A stretch of DNA of 64,000 nucleotides, from the NCBI RefSeq assembly GCF_008831285.2, contig NC_045145.1, positions 25,018,956-25,082,955 of the forward strand. The letters are read 5' to 3'. Position numbers and translations under genes: made by a program. This document shows positions 35,140 to 45,551 of this stretch, in pieces; the stretch's first letter is position 1, and each line of letters starts with the position of its first letter. The notes beneath the pieces are model-generated. The model was not told where the DNA came from, made no database searches, and was given only the letters and a program-made list of their open reading frames with translations. This stretch comes from Nymphaea colorata (Eukaryota > Streptophyta > Magnoliopsida > Nymphaeales > Nymphaeaceae).

Positions 35140-38100
35140 TGTTCGCACCCCACTCCCTTTTCAAGAAGGTCGAAATGCGAGTCAGCAAAATTCTTTTAAA
35201 ATTGGGGTTTTGAGAAAATTTTCAAGAGAAAGGGATCCGCTCGTCGGTACGAGGTCCAACCGTTCCTGCCGCCTTTAACAGGGGTAATTAGACCAAGGAC
35301 TAAAGATCATTTGGATCATATACGAGTTATTGATGTAAGTCCTATATGCTTATGCATTGAGGTTTTGGATTCAAGAACCGAAATTCATTTTTTTGAATAA
35401 ATGAATTTGAATATTGGGGGTTTTCAAGTTGGTTTAAAATCCTTTGTTTTGGTGTTATTTGAAACACATAATTCTTGAGGATTTTTGAAGATTTGGAATT
35501 GAGTTCTTTGTTGTGAACTCTAGATGATGATGATCATCTTATGATAAAAATTGATTTTGAACTCTTCTTTTGTCAAATCATGTGATTTGTAGAATTCATT
35601 CTTTTGAAAGAACATAGGTTCCAAATTGTTAGAAAACATGTTGTTTTTTTCAAATGCACTTTGGCCAAAAGATTATGAATGCATTGCTTGTGTTTTCTTT
35701 TGAAGTTAAGTGAAGTTTACAAATTCTCATTGCAATATGACTTGGTCACTTTTTGCAACTTAAATTTGAATCACTTAATTTCTTGAGAATGTGCATGTGG
35801 TGCCATTGATTTTGAGTGAAAGTGAATGCATGAAACGAGAATGGAAACTATATGGAACATTCATTCTTCTCTCTCTCATAATCCATCAAGATTCATTCAT
35901 ATGAAACATACATTCTTCACTCCCTCATAATCTCTCAAAGTCCGTATTGCACGTCATACAATCTATACATAAAGATTGATTAAAATGTAGGACTTTCTCT
36001 ATATGTGCTCATTATATGATTAAGCACATGAATTAGAGATGTAGTCCATAAGCTTGAGGCTTGACATAAAATTATCAAAATGATGAAAATATATAAATGA
36101 TGTCAAGTTCAATCTTTGAAACGGATGGGAGACATGGATGACGTCCACTTTTGTCTCAAAATAGCTAAAAATCAGACCTTGTGTTGATTTAAATAGCTGA
36201 AAATTGTGGACATTGATTCCAATAAGGACTTGTTTCTTAGATAGAAACAATGAGTTTTTCAAATCTATTCAAATTCCAGATTTCGTAGTAATGAAATCAT
36301 CAACTCCTTTGGATGATTCTAGGATGGTTGGTATTTCAAATACGTAAATTTTGATATTCTTAAACCAATTCCTATAAAACATGGTCTGATTTCAACAACA
36401 TACATACATCTTACGTATGGGTTTGCTGAAATTAAGTAAAAATGAAATGAAAGTAATTTATAATCTTGCACTAGAAAAATCAATAAAAATGGCCAATTTC
36501 CTTAAAGACCGGTTTGGAAACATGTTCCAACCTGATTTTAAGGGAGGAATGTAATTTTTGACAAGAAATCGGATGCATATATGTACATATATAACAATGT
36601 ATACATATACGTACCTTACTTTTCAAAATGAAATTTTATCAAGGGACCGCATGACTCATGAATCATGATGATTCATGGCTGGGTTCTTTTATGTAGGAAG
36701 ATTGAGAACTTGTTTCAAATCTTCCCTACTACCCTTGATTAATTAAATTGAAAGACATGAATCAAAATGACTGTGAATAAGAAAGAAAATAAAACAATAC
36801 TCAAGCTTATTCGTCCATCATTTCGCCATGCAAGGGTGGATCACATTCATAAAAACGTATCCATCCCTTATAGGCATTTTCATCATACGTGATGTAGCAA
36901 AATCACTTTCTCACCGTGGGATTCTCTCATGGTAGGGAGTTCAAAATGGTATTAAGTTGGTTCCTTTGAAAGGGACGTGGCCTTGGGGCCCATTTCGAAA
37001 TTTGATACTTGGGTTCATATTTAAGAAAAACCGACATATGCATGCATTATGCATTAACATGTACATTGAAGCGTAGGTTTCCCTTAGCTGGACATCATTC
37101 CCAGCCGTAAGCAAATGAAAATAAACCCTCCCACGAATTGTTGGAATTAAAATAAATCAACAATAAGCTAAAGTAGAAGAGAAGTGAGTTAAGATCACCT
37201 ACCTTGCGGTCGGTCTTGATGTTTGTCTTTCGTCTTCACTTGTTTTCTAACCCAAGCAATCCTAAGCAAGAATCCAACCTTGGATTCAAGCTTAGCAAAG
37301 CTAGAATAAGAAATAGCTTGCTTGCTGGAATTTGGAGTGGTAAAGAGGGCTTCTCACCACGAAAATCCTAAGTAAGGGTTCACTTAAGCACCCTAACTTA
37401 GCAAAATCAATGGGGAGAATAGAAGAAAGTGAAGAAGAGAATGGGAGAAAAAGGGGAAGGGGGCTTGGACCAACCTCTTCTCTCTTCCTTGGCTTCTCCC
37501 TCCTAGCTCCTTGGCTGCAGCAATTTGATAGAATGCTCCAAAATTTCGTCCCCCCCTTAGTGGCCAAGGGAGGTTTATATAGAGGAGGAGGTGGGTTCAA
37601 CCACCTTCTTAACTCACCTTGGGAACTTACTTAAGACCTTGGGGACTTGTAAAATGAGTTAAATAGACTTTAAAGGCTCTAATTGACCATTTCTCAGCCC
37701 ATTTCCACGAGCTAGGTGGGCTGGGCTAGGTTTGGTCAACTTGGGTTCAGACCTAGGTGACCATTTTGACCAAAATTTTGGACGAAAATGCCCTTACACA
37801 GGGTTTTGCCCTTATTTTGTACTATTTATTTTTTTTTGTTTGAAATCGAGCTTATAAGGTTAAAACCTAGTTACTAAGCTCCAAATGCCATTGAATTATG
37901 ATAATTAAATTTAAATTTTAATAAAATTTAAAAATTTTATCAAATTTGGTTCGAAAAGGGTATTTTCGTCCAAAACTTGATTGAAAATGGATTTCAACTG
38001 AATCAAACTTTCACTTGAGAAATTCAATTTAAATTTGGTATTTGATTCAAGCATTTGACAAATTCAAATGTTTATTTGCCTTTCATAAACCATTTTAGGC

Positions 38101-38964
38101 TTTTTAATCTTAAGTTGACCGCAGAAGGGCAAAATTGTCCAAATTGATCAATTTCGACCAATTGACCAAAGTCAAAGCTCATTTGCAAGTAGTTTGACTT
38201 TATTTGAGGTAATTTGATAAATTTGGGTCAAGAAAGCTCTTAATTGAGCTAAATTGTACTTTGACTGAGTTTAGTCAAAGTGGGTTTGGTTCGGTCAAAG
38301 TCTATTTTCGTCCATTAATTGGATCATGAGACAGACTTACGTTTTGACTATGTTGAGCCCATTGTGACCGAACCTAGCTGGAATTGGCACCACATTTGAG
38401 TGTACCCGGGTCAAACCTACTTGGATTAAGTAGGTTAGGTGAGTTTGACCAGTCTAGTAATTGCTTCCTTGGAAATGATTTTTTTCTTTAAGGAGGATCT
38501 GGTTAAAGAAGAGAGAGAGACATAAATGTCTCTATTTTCCTAGGTTTCTCCTTTATTTCTTCTTGAAAATGACATTTCTTCAATTAATTTGAGAGAAAAT
38601 ATTTATTTATTATTTTTTTTTGACATGGAGGGGGGCATGGCCCCTGGGGAGGGCTCTTGACCACACGGGCTAGGTGGGGCCCACACGTGGGTCCCACGTA
38701 GCATTTTAGACTGAATTAGATCCAATTCTTGGATCTAAGTCAAAATTTGCATTTTGCAATTGGATTTGGATTTCAAATGACATTTGCAATTGAATTTGGA
38801 CTCGTAATCCTGCATTGGGATTCATGTATCGGGTTAAATTCACGATTTGAATCTAATTGTTCTTTAGATTCGAAATTGGCTTTGAAATTGCAAATTTTCA
38901 CAATTCTTTTGTGAAATTTTCACATTGCTTCAATTTTGATGTGGAAAAATTTGGGGTGTTAACA
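35140..38964 (-). repeat. 3' LTR (downstream in element orientation)
   Basis: It begins tgttcgcacccc and ends gggtgttaaca on the plus strand. It keeps a 14-bp segment (about 38813-38826) missing from the other LTR, where a TG microhomology flanks the gap. The open frames inside (for example 36020-36262 and 37301-37600) occur in both copies but are not expected to be coding. Confidence 0.95.
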
Positions 38965-38968
38965 GATG

Positions 38969-38977
38969 CCCCTCTTT
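38969..38977 (-). promoter_or_regulatory. Polypurine tract
   Basis: On the minus strand AAAGAGGGG lies four bases upstream of the 3' LTR. This is the expected place for the primer of plus-strand DNA synthesis. Confidence 0.8.
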
Positions 38978-38980
38978 GTT

Positions 38981-40026
38981 GTTAAGCAAATTGAATAATT
39001 TGCTTAATAGCAAAGATTCACGCACCAAATTTTTGCAAATCGTTTGGAAAATCCATTTTTCAAATGATGTTGAACCATCCTCGCTCGAGGGGAAATGCTA
39101 GGCATAGACCTGAAATAAGAAGATCTTTCTCCATCTCATTGGAGACTTTGTAGAGGAATTAATGTTGGTTGAAAAATTTTGTAATTGTGAAAGTTTTTGC
39201 ATTTGATGCTTTGAGAAATTTGCCTTCGATGCCTTCTAAACCATTGGCAAGTGCTTTTTCTCTTCTTTTACTTAGTTTTTCACATACTCTCTTTTGCTTT
39301 TGAATTTTGATTTTCTTTTTGAGCCACCCTTCACTCTTGGGAGAAATTCCTCACCACCCCAAAAGCTACTACGGAGTTCCACCGCTTTGGCGGTTTTGTG
39401 TAGTTTGCTTTGTGTAATATCAAGTCTATCGGGCTTTCTTCTGAACCCTTGTAACAAGCTTTGGGCCGGTAACTCCTAGACCAGTTGGCCTCAAGGTACC
39501 AAATGTAAAACACTACCCGGGCTTACTTGCTCGAATTCAGAAGGCTTTACGAGACTTAATATAAGCAAAATGTTCATGGATTGCTTTTTAGCTTCACGGC
39601 GTAAGCATAGGTCATATGCCCACCCGCGCCTGCTGAGCTTTGAACCAGAGGAACAACTACACTCACCCCGAGCTCATTGCTCAACTCATTTCGCTTGATA
39701 GCTTTTTCTAGCATTTTGCCAAGGTCTTTTAGGTGACAAGACTTTTTCTTATGGCATCTCATGCTAGACCTTTACAAATGCCGATTGTCGGGACCAACAT
39801 TAATTACTATACATAAGTCCCTCAATGTCTGTGAAATTTCTTGCCTATTTCAAGACGATGCCCTTGCAATTGTCTTCAAGACATGGGTTGAGTTTGAAAA
39901 TTTTGATGCATTTTTGAAACTTTTCCCTAAGGGATACCATGCCCCTTAGTTGGTTTGAAAATTGTTACAAACGTGCTTATCAAAGCACAACTATTTTGAA
40001 TTTTTTTTTTTTTTTGAATTGCAAAT
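38981..40026 (-). other. Noncoding 3' internal region of the retrotransposon
   Basis: This stretch of about 1.05 kb lies between the integrase stop and the PPT and has no coding frame. The part at 39345-39725 is shared with the remnant at 25425-25745. It includes a short inverted repeat, ACCGC-TTTG-GCGGT, at about 39379-39392. Sharing between diverged elements suggests a conserved function, such as RNA structure or processing. Confidence 0.6.
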
Positions 40027-40560
40027 TCAAGTATAGAATTTTTTGAGATGCAAAGCATTAATTGGATCGGGGATTTCAACCCCATCGGCATCAATCAGTC
40101 GATAAGAATTGTGAGGTAGAACCTCTTTGACAACATATGGTCCTTCCCAGTTCGGCGCCCATTTTCCTTTGGGTCTACTCCTGAGTGGAACTATGGATCT
40201 TAAAACAAGATCATTTACCTGAAATTTTCTTTCAATGACTGATTTGGCATAATGTCGGGCGACTCTCTTACGATAGACTTCGGCATGCTCTGCCGCTTGT
40301 AGTCTTTTCTCGTCTAAGAGGTCTAATTGAGTAAGTCTCTTTTTTTGGTATTTGTTAATTGGGAGTTCAATGAGAGCAGCAAATTTCATTGCTGGTTTTT
40401 GGACATGTAATGGAAGGACAATTTCCGTTCCATATACTAATTCTGCTGGTGTAGCATTGGTGGGTGTCCGAATTGTGGTTCGATATGCCCAAAGTGCATT
40501 GTGCATTTTCTCGTGCCAATCTCGGCCTGTTTCAACTGTCCTTTCTAAGACACGAATCAA
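40027..40560 (-). CDS. Integrase C-terminal part (frame 3 of pol)
   Basis: It encodes the last part of the integrase core and its C-terminal domain, which binds DNA and helps choose the target. The stretch HNALWAYRTTIRTPTNATPAELVYG is typical of plant gypsy integrases, and the C-terminal GPY-type module appears as GKWAPNWEGPYVV followed by NALHLKKFY. It continues from the frame ending at 40557. The break lies at the plus-strand GGG at 40607-40609, so this part lacks its own start. Confidence 0.88.
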   Translation of the reverse strand: MIRVLERTVETGRDWHEKMHNALWAYRTTIRTPTNATPAELVYGTEIVLPLHVQKPAMKFAALIELPINKYQKKRLTQLDLLDEKRLQAAEHAEVYRKRVARHYAKSVIERKFQVNDLVLRSIVPLRSRPKGKWAPNWEGPYVVKEVLPHNSYRLIDADGVEIPDPINALHLKKFYT

Positions 40561-41663
40561 AATCTTGTTGGTTGCTTCTGCCTGACCATTACCTTGAGGG
40601 TAATATGGGCAGAAAAGTGATGTTGTATTTTGTGTTTATGACAAAGATTGCGCATTTTCTCATTTTTGAAATGAGTACCGTTATCAGAAACGATATCATG
40701 CGGGATGCCAAATCTACACAAAAGATTTTTATGAATGAAGGACACTACGTGTTGTCCTTCGACTGTTTTTAAAGTGATCGCTTCCACCCATTTGGTGAAG
40801 TAATCTGTAGCTGCAAGAAAATACCTGTGTCCATTTGAGGCAGGTGGATTGATTGGACCGACTACGTCGAAGGCCCACATGGAGAATGGCCATGGTGAGC
40901 TGACCGAATGAAGGTACGCTGCTGGAGCATGAATTGATGGTGCATGCAACTGACATTTGATGCATTTCTTGACAAATTGGTGACAGTCTCTTTGCATTGT
41001 GGGCCAATAGTACCCTGCTCTGACTATCTGCTTGACGAGGGTCTGATACCCTACATGTCCCCCACAAATTCCTTCATGGGCTTCTTGAATGACTTCTAGT
41101 GCCTCATTTGCATCGAGACATCTAGCATATTCTGTGCTGAATCCTCTTCTGTATAGGATGTCGGCTAGAATGAAATATCTTGAAGACATGTGTCTCAAAA
41201 CTCTTTGCTCTTTTCGAGACATTTCTGGTGGAAGTGTTCCAGTTTGGAGAAAATCCTTGATGTTCTGATACCATGGTGTTTCTCTACTTTCTGCTTGCAA
41301 CACCTGTTCTGGTATGACAAAAGATGGTTGTTCGAGTCTTCCAACTTCAAAAGATCTGATAGATTCTCCAGGTTTGAAGGCAATGGTAGAGCCTAAACTG
41401 GCTAAATCGTCTGCTATTGGGTTAAATTCTCTTTTGACATGTAAGAGTTGACATTCCTCGAACTGTCTTAAGAGGGAAGCTGCTAACTCTTGATATGGGA
41501 TCAATTTTTGATCTTTGACTTGCCAATCTCCATTAACCTGACTGACAGCCAAGAGAGAATCTCCAAAAATGCGAACTCTCTGCACTTTAAATTTGAGCAA
41601 CATTTTGAGTCCTTGGATTAGGGCCTCGTACTCTGCCATATTATGCGTGCAGGAAAAATTCAA
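40557..41663 (-). CDS. Second RNase H (aRNH) end plus integrase
   Basis: Residues 1-95 are the bulk of an archaeal-type RNase H, with acidic positions Glu11 (NMAEYEAL), Asp35 (FGDSLLAV) and Asp85 (NPIADDLA). After a linker comes the integrase zinc-binding HHCC with His196, His203, Cys234 and Cys237, then the catalytic core with Asp266 (AFDVVGP) and Asp327 (VSDNGTHF). The frame opens without a true start. It follows the preceding frame across a break at 41676-41677 and runs out of frame at about 40607, before the catalytic Glu. The paired RNase H domains mark the Tat clade. Its role is removal of RNA from the hybrid and insertion of the DNA copy. Confidence 0.92.
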   Translation of the reverse strand: MNFSCTHNMAEYEALIQGLKMLLKFKVQRVRIFGDSLLAVSQVNGDWQVKDQKLIPYQELAASLLRQFEECQLLHVKREFNPIADDLASLGSTIAFKPGESIRSFEVGRLEQPSFVIPEQVLQAESRETPWYQNIKDFLQTGTLPPEMSRKEQRVLRHMSSRYFILADILYRRGFSTEYARCLDANEALEVIQEAHEGICGGHVGYQTLVKQIVRAGYYWPTMQRDCHQFVKKCIKCQLHAPSIHAPAAYLHSVSSPWPFSMWAFDVVGPINPPASNGHRYFLAATDYFTKWVEAITLKTVEGQHVVSFIHKNLLCRFGIPHDIVSDNGTHFKNEKMRNLCHKHKIQHHFSAHITLKVMVRQKQPTRF

Positions 41664-43459
41664 TTTGAGAGAGTAGGAATCATTTCCCTTTCTGGTGTAA
41701 TGAAAAGTATCCCAATGCCTGCCCCAGCTGTGCTCTTAGATCCATCAAAGTACATCTCCCAAATCGGCTCTGGTTCAGTTGTCAGGATTTGCTCATCTGG
41801 AAAATCATCATTTGTTCTAATTTCTTCATATAGAGGAAAATCTGCCAATTGGTCTGCAATGGCTTGCCCCTTGATTGATTTTTGTGACACATATTCCAAA
41901 TCATATTGCATCAGCAAAACCTGCCACTTTGCTATCCTTCCATTCAGAAATGGCTGTTCGAGGATATATTTGAGTGGATTAAGTTTGGATAAAATTTTAA
42001 CTTCACAAGCCAATAGATAATGCCTTAATTTTTGACACATCCACACCAAGGCTAAGCAAGTTTTTTCCATGTGCGAGTAGTTCTTTTCATACTGCACAAT
42101 TGTCTTACTGATGTAATAAATGGCATGTTCTATTCGGCATCCTTCTTCATATTGAGCCAGAAATCCACCACAGGCTGAATCGTTAACTGTGATGTAAAGG
42201 AGTAGAGGTTCCCCTAAAATTGGAGGTTTTAAAATTGGTGGGCAAAGAAGATACTTCTTGATCTTTTCGAATGAGGCTTGACATTCATGCCCCCATTCAA
42301 ATTTGACTCCTTTCCGCAGTAAATGGTTGAAGGGTTCGCATCTCATGGCGAGATTAGATATAAACCTTCTGATTGATTGAATTCTGCCTTGCAAGCTGCG
42401 TAGCTCCTTAAGATTTGTTGGGGGTGACATTTCGATGATCGCCTTTGCTTTGGAAGGATCCATCTCGATTCCCTTTTGGCTGACCATAAATCCCAAAAGC
42501 TTACCGGATTCCACACCAAATACACATTTTTGTGGATTCAATCTAAGTTTGTATTGTAAGAGTCTATCAAAAACTTGAGAGAGAATGTTGATGTGATTCT
42601 CCCTTGTTTTTGACTTAATTAGTAGATCATCTACATATGCATCCATGATTTGATGCATTTGGTCATGAAAAATAGCTGCCATAGCCCTTTGATATGTTGC
42701 CCCAGCGTTCTTCAAACCAAATGGCATTACTGTATAGCAGAAGGTACCCCATGGGGTTGTAAATGATGTTTTGGCTTGATCTTGAGCTGCCAACTTAATT
42801 TGGTTATAACCAGAATATCCATCCATAAAGGAGAACATAGCGTGACCTGCGGTACTGTCTACCAACAAGTCAATGTTTGGAAGTGGGTAGTCATCCTTTG
42901 GTGTAGCCTTATTCAAATCTCTGAAATCGATGCAGAGCCGAATTTTGCCATTTTTCTTTGGGACTACCACAATGTTTGCTAACCATTCAGGATAGTCGAT
43001 TGTTCGGATGAACCCTGCCTTTAGTAGGTCTTCCAGGCCTTCCTTAACTTGCCCCTCAAGACGAGGGTCTAGTTTCCTCAACTTTTGTTTGATTGGCTTG
43101 CATTCTGGTTTCAATGGTAGTCGATGCTCGACTAATTTTGTATCAAGTCCTGGCATGTCCTCATAAGTCCACGCAAAGGCTTCTTGACGCTTTTTGAGGA
43201 AATCTATCAACTCTTTTCTTTCTTCTGCTGAGAGACTTGTTCCAATTTGTAAAATCTTTGGACTCTCTTCCGTGCCAATGTTAATTTCCTCAATCGGATC
43301 ATTAATCAGAGGTGACGGTTGATCTTGCTTTCTCATTTGGATGAACTCTGGACATTCGGCCTCAGTGAGTTCTGGATTTATCTCCTTAAAAGCTTTTGAT
43401 GTTTGATCCTCAAATGCCATCCTAAAGATTGTAAAGAAGTTAGATGAAATTTGAGACAT
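41660..43459 (-). CDS. Reverse transcriptase and first RNase H
   Basis: This 599-residue frame encodes the enzyme that copies element RNA into DNA. RT motifs in order are IRLCIDFRDLNKAT (173-186), FMDGYSGYNQ with Asp213, TPWGTFCYTVMPFGLKNA (235-252) and the catalytic AYVDD (274-278). The first RNase H follows from about residue 420 (ITVNDSACGGFL, then KNYSHMEKTCLALV). The start of the second RNase H, YFDGSKSTAGAGIG, lies near residue 575 just before the frame ends at a break (plus strand GG at 41676-41677). The likely start of the mature frame is the Met near 43420, right after a possible 3' splice site (TTTAG, ending at 43422). Ogre elements carry an intron between protease and RT, and the gap of about 120 bp upstream of this frame may be part of one. 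Confidence 0.95.
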   Translation of the reverse strand: MSQISSNFFTIFRMAFEDQTSKAFKEINPELTEAECPEFIQMRKQDQPSPLINDPIEEINIGTEESPKILQIGTSLSAEERKELIDFLKKRQEAFAWTYEDMPGLDTKLVEHRLPLKPECKPIKQKLRKLDPRLEGQVKEGLEDLLKAGFIRTIDYPEWLANIVVVPKKNGKIRLCIDFRDLNKATPKDDYPLPNIDLLVDSTAGHAMFSFMDGYSGYNQIKLAAQDQAKTSFTTPWGTFCYTVMPFGLKNAGATYQRAMAAIFHDQMHQIMDAYVDDLLIKSKTRENHINILSQVFDRLLQYKLRLNPQKCVFGVESGKLLGFMVSQKGIEMDPSKAKAIIEMSPPTNLKELRSLQGRIQSIRRFISNLAMRCEPFNHLLRKGVKFEWGHECQASFEKIKKYLLCPPILKPPILGEPLLLYITVNDSACGGFLAQYEEGCRIEHAIYYISKTIVQYEKNYSHMEKTCLALVWMCQKLRHYLLACEVKILSKLNPLKYILEQPFLNGRIAKWQVLLMQYDLEYVSQKSIKGQAIADQLADFPLYEEIRTNDDFPDEQILTTEPEPIWEMYFDGSKSTAGAGIGILFITPEREMIPTLSN

Positions 43460-43578
43460 TGTATATGGAAGTAATTTGCATTTGTCATTGTATTTTTGAA
43501 GGTATTACAAAATGAAGACACTTGGTCTATTTGAGTACAATGACGACAAAATGACAAAATGATGGCGGATTTGTTGAT

Positions 43579-44910
43579 TCAAATTGATGGTGAACATCCG
43601 CCTATGGTATTGCTCTTGACGAAAGGAACTGGCTTGAATTCTTCCTCAACATCCACTTTTTCATAGCTTTGGCACCCCAAGGCTTGAGTGCCTCGTTGTC
43701 CTGTCAAGGTAACTGGTTCTAAGATTCCATTTTCATGTTTGCCAAGGCCAGTAAATGGCTGGTAGCCATGGCGTATGAGTAAATCCAATCCTTTCTCATT
43801 CTGGCAGAATTTCTTGAACAACGGATGACTTTTGTAACTTGTTTCAAGTTTGGTACCCCTTTTCACCCATACCTGTTTCTTTGGTTTCTGAATGGCCAAC
43901 CTGCTAAGACTTTGAGATATTTCTTCTTCTTTGCAGACTCGAATACTGGGTACCTCAATTGTATATGTTGGTACCGGAATCATTGGGTGTACAAGCCGAC
44001 TTTCCCTATCCTCTGCATAGATGGTTATAGAATTCCCGTTGTAAGTCCATTTGACACACTGATGTAGAGTGGAGGGAACTGCATTGGTAGCATGGATCCA
44101 TGGCCTGCCAAGCAACAAGTTGAAGGAGGGTTCTATATCCACCACATGAAATAAAACCCGATGATACGTCTCAGAAATATTCAAATCCAGACATATGCAT
44201 CCTAGGCATGGTTGTCCTGTCCCGTCATATCCATGGATGAAAATTTTGGATGGAGTATAGTCAGCCTGTCTTATGCCCAACTCACGAGCTGTTTGTTGTG
44301 GACAGATGTTCAGGCTTGCTCCACCATCAATTAAAACGTGGGAGACTCTGGTGCCCCTTGTCTCTATCACTATGTGCAAGGCGTCATTGTGCGATGCACC
44401 TCCAGTTGGTAGATCTTTATCAGAGAATATGATCGGACTATTTTCACATAATTCAAAAGCCCATTCATTCCCCCTGTTAGGGCTAAACCCTCCCTTCTTG
44501 ACTTCAGGTAAGGGGTCCAATTCATTGAAAATGGATTCCAATGGTTCAGGGTCGCACACTTGTGACTTCTGATCAATCTCTGTCAGATGGTCTTGTTTAA
44601 CCAGTCCGGTTTGTGCATTGATGGATCCTTTATCATGTTTGAAAAGCAATCCAAAGAAATCCAGGGACGCTGTATCCCTTTTGTTTGTCACCATAATTTG
44701 ACGACCTGTTGAAAATCTGACCATCGAAACTATTCCTTTGCCATGTTTAGGAAAAGGATTCTTGAGAATGTCCGGCTGTTCACTGACCTCTTTGATTATT
44801 TCTTTGTCAACTGCATCTTGCACAATATTTTTAAGTACAAGGCAGTCTTCTGTATCATGTCCTGGAGCGCGATGAAATTTGCAGAATTGCTCTTTGTTTT
44901 TCCCCATCAT
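43579..44910 (-). CDS. Gag C-terminus, aspartic protease and G-patch-like region
   Basis: Residues 10-23 form the Tat-type Cys/His knuckle of gag (CKFHRAPGHDTEDC), which binds RNA. The aspartic protease has its active site at LIDGGAS (193-199, Asp195) and the LLGRPW segment (266-271). It cleaves the polyprotein. Near the C-terminus, GYQPFTGLGKHENGILEPV (382-400) with a following GQRGTQALG resembles the G-patch-like motif found after the protease in such elements. The frame ends 120 bp before the RT frame. Its upstream edge overlaps the gag frame at a break (plus-strand GGG at 44932-44934), so this is gag-pol sequence and not a separate gene. Confidence 0.9.
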   Translation of the reverse strand: MMGKNKEQFCKFHRAPGHDTEDCLVLKNIVQDAVDKEIIKEVSEQPDILKNPFPKHGKGIVSMVRFSTGRQIMVTNKRDTASLDFFGLLFKHDKGSINAQTGLVKQDHLTEIDQKSQVCDPEPLESIFNELDPLPEVKKGGFSPNRGNEWAFELCENSPIIFSDKDLPTGGASHNDALHIVIETRGTRVSHVLIDGGASLNICPQQTARELGIRQADYTPSKIFIHGYDGTGQPCLGCICLDLNISETYHRVLFHVVDIEPSFNLLLGRPWIHATNAVPSTLHQCVKWTYNGNSITIYAEDRESRLVHPMIPVPTYTIEVPSIRVCKEEEISQSLSRLAIQKPKKQVWVKRGTKLETSYKSHPLFKKFCQNEKGLDLLIRHGYQPFTGLGKHENGILEPVTLTGQRGTQALGCQSYEKVDVEEEFKPVPFVKSNTIGGCSPSI

Positions 44911-45551
44911 TGGTGGGGGTTGGAGACTTTTGGGAGAAACAGAGTACCTCTTTCGATTAGCATATGCATGACCTCTTCATAACTTTGTTGTAATGGGGTA
45001 AATTTTCTATCGTACCCCCATCCAGGATGTTTGTTTTTGGTGCCACTACTACTGCCACTAGCTTTGTCCATTACCCCTTTATTCTTAGGATATTCGGACT
45101 TTTCTTTCTTGAAGGCTGCAGCGTTGGCCACGATGTTGGCTGGAGCATTCTGACTTCTGCTATTCTTTTTTGTATCTTCCCTTACTTTTACCGGGATGAC
45201 AGCATCAAAAGCTCCATTCTCAATTCCTGCTTCAATGCATTCTGCCCTCTCAGTGAGATCGATGAAAGACTTGATTGGAGCATTGGAAATGAGGCTCCTT
45301 AATGGTTGTGTCAAATTGTTTACGATCAATCCCAGTGCATGGGATTGAGAGATTGGGTCTCTCATCTTGTTGCAAGAAGACCTCCACCTCTGAATAAAAT
45401 CTCTCACCTTTTCACCTGGCCTCTGTTTTAGATAGCATAATGTGGTGATCGTTGGTGCAGTTTCAACGTTTTGAATGAACCTTTCGATGAAAAGGTTGAT
45501 TAACATGTCAAAATTTTCAATTCCACTGGGTTGATGTGTTCCCGATACCAT
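44907..45551 (-). CDS. Gag, second half
   Basis: It continues the gag domain: FDMLINLFIERF, then TLCYLKQRPGEKVRDFIQRW, a signature of plant Ty3/gypsy gag, followed by NNLTQPLRSLI. A Ser/Lys-rich segment leads to FTPLQQSYEEV just before the zinc knuckle of the next frame. Upstream it is separated from the first half by a break at the plus-strand GGG at 45528-45530. The product packages element RNA into particles. Confidence 0.88.
   Translation of the reverse strand: MVSGTHQPSGIENFDMLINLFIERFIQNVETAPTITTLCYLKQRPGEKVRDFIQRWRSSCNKMRDPISQSHALGLIVNNLTQPLRSLISNAPIKSFIDLTERAECIEAGIENGAFDAVIPVKVREDTKKNSRSQNAPANIVANAAAFKKEKSEYPKNKGVMDKASGSSSGTKNKHPGWGYDRKFTPLQQSYEEVMHMLIERGTLFLPKVSNPHQ

Noticed and set aside
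36020-37600. Open frames of 80-99 codons in the LTR, repeated in the other LTR
   Set aside because: They are the same sequence by duplication, lie in U3 to U5, and have no domain.
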